Assembly (NCBI GenBank): GCA_020073085.1
Contig: JAIQFV010000001.1
Span: 124,001-188,000, forward strand
Direction: 5' to 3'
Source: Terriglobia bacterium
GTDB lineage: Bacteria > Acidobacteriota > Terriglobia > JAIQFV01
DNA: 64,000 nt
Below the pieces are notes generated by a model that saw only the letters and a program-made list of their open reading frames with translations, was not told the DNA's origin and did not search any database. Within the stretch, counting starts at the first letter, position 1. Each line of letters opens with the position of its first letter. Of the stretch, positions 63,677 to 64,000 are shown piece after piece. Made by a program: the position numbers and the translations under genes.

Positions 63677-63922
63677 CCGGGTGCCGCGGGCATCGCGCTT
63701 TTTGTGATGCCTGCGCTGTCGATAGGGTCGCCCCGCCGAGCTGCTCGAGAATGAACTGCCGGGTGCCGCGGGCATCGCGCTCTTTGCGATGCCTGCGCTG
63801 TCGATAGGGTCGAACCGCCGAGCTGATCGAGAATGAACTGCCGGGTGCCGCGGGCATCGCGCTCTTTGCGATGCCTGCGCTGTCTCTAGGGTCGAACCGC
63901 CGAGCTGATCGAGAATGAACTG
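63677..63922. repeat. Three tandem copies of an 82-bp hairpin-bearing unit
   Basis: Copies lie at 63677-63758, 63759-63840 and 63841-63922, head to tail with no spacer. Copies 2 and 3 differ at 2 positions, copies 1 and 2 at 5. Each holds an 8-bp inverted repeat GGCATCGC...GCGATGCC around a 7-nt loop; in copy 1 one change turns a G-C pair into G-T, keeping pairing. As 82 is not a multiple of 3, the array reads in all three frames and is not a coding repeat. Confidence 0.95.
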
Positions 63923-64000
63923 CCCAAGAATGCCGCAGCCGCCCAGGAGAACCATCAACGCACCTTTATCCGACTCCACCTCTCTCCAGAAATCAACTGT

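Noticed and set aside
63677-63922. CRISPR array
   Set aside because: The whole 82-bp unit repeats without variable spacers and no cas gene is nearby.
63629-63979. N-terminal extension of RecJ or a short separate gene over the tandem repeats
   Set aside because: The repeat unit is not a multiple of three, so each copy is read in another frame; the translation is Arg/Ser-rich without homology, and RecJ normally starts near MKWSLA.

Overview
This 64-kb window is a dense stretch of chromosome from a Gram-negative bacterium of moderately high GC. It encodes a heptose-containing LPS inner core and lipid A kinase, an Lpt export module, sigma-54 and a full histidine pathway. The split HldE, the HisZ plus short HisG pair, the fused AroD-AroE, PAP2_3-type and DUF3108 genes and intergenic heptamer arrays would fit an acidobacterium or relative. 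That placement is inference from gene content, not a phylogeny. There are no rRNA genes, phage genes, insertion sequences or CRISPR arrays, and no convincing tRNA.

Layout. 1-2.4 kb: end of a HEAT-repeat protein, then glycogen debranching enzyme (minus). 2.6-9.1 kb: a drug-efflux cassette in the order tetR-hlyD-ATPase-ATPase-permease-permease, equivalent to E. coli cecR-ybhGFSR but with the double ATPase YbhF split in two; palindromic operators lie at both promoters. 9.3-11.5 kb: a REC-PilZ protein and a REC-HD-GYP protein, both c-di-GMP related. 12.0-20.2 kb (minus): an LPS core/lipid A operon, waaA-lpxK-waaF-gmhB-hldE(kinase)-hldE(adenylyltransferase)-waaC-methyltransferase-DUF3108, mostly with overlapping ends. 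20.5-22.0 kb: a Cys-rich small protein and a secreted protein of unknown function.

22.1-36.0 kb (plus) is an amino-acid superoperon: aroDE, thrB, hisZ, hisG, hisD, hisC, hisB, hisH, hisA, a membrane protein, hisF, hisIE, then trpE and trpG. Its gene gaps hold seven-base-period repeat arrays that run up to the hisG and hisH start codons. 36.1-40.7 kb: aspS, mutL, cmk. 41.2-44.8 kb: a zinc-ribbon/SH3 protein (minus), chorismate mutase plus DAHP synthase (plus) and a lone trpA (minus). 45.1-46.2 kb: a PAP2-type membrane phosphatase.

46.5-50.2 kb (minus): sucC, a secreted protein, sucD, ndk and DUF2905. A compact intergenic region with two excellent divergent promoters separates this from guaB, whose leader contains an intrinsic terminator. 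52.1-54.9 kb (minus): a TIGR00300/LOR-SDH protein and a TPR/PilP-like protein. 55.3-63.6 kb (minus): recJ, an lptC-lptA fusion, lptB, rpoN, hpf, rapZ, recalling the E. coli lptCAB-rpoN-hpf-ptsN-rapZ cluster without ptsN. The window ends in three tandem copies of an 82-bp hairpin-bearing repeat upstream of recJ.

No single spectacular new system is evident. The best leads are the heptamer arrays at start codons, the guaB leader terminator, the 82-bp tandem repeat, the TetR operator pair and the unknown genes embedded in the his and suc operons.
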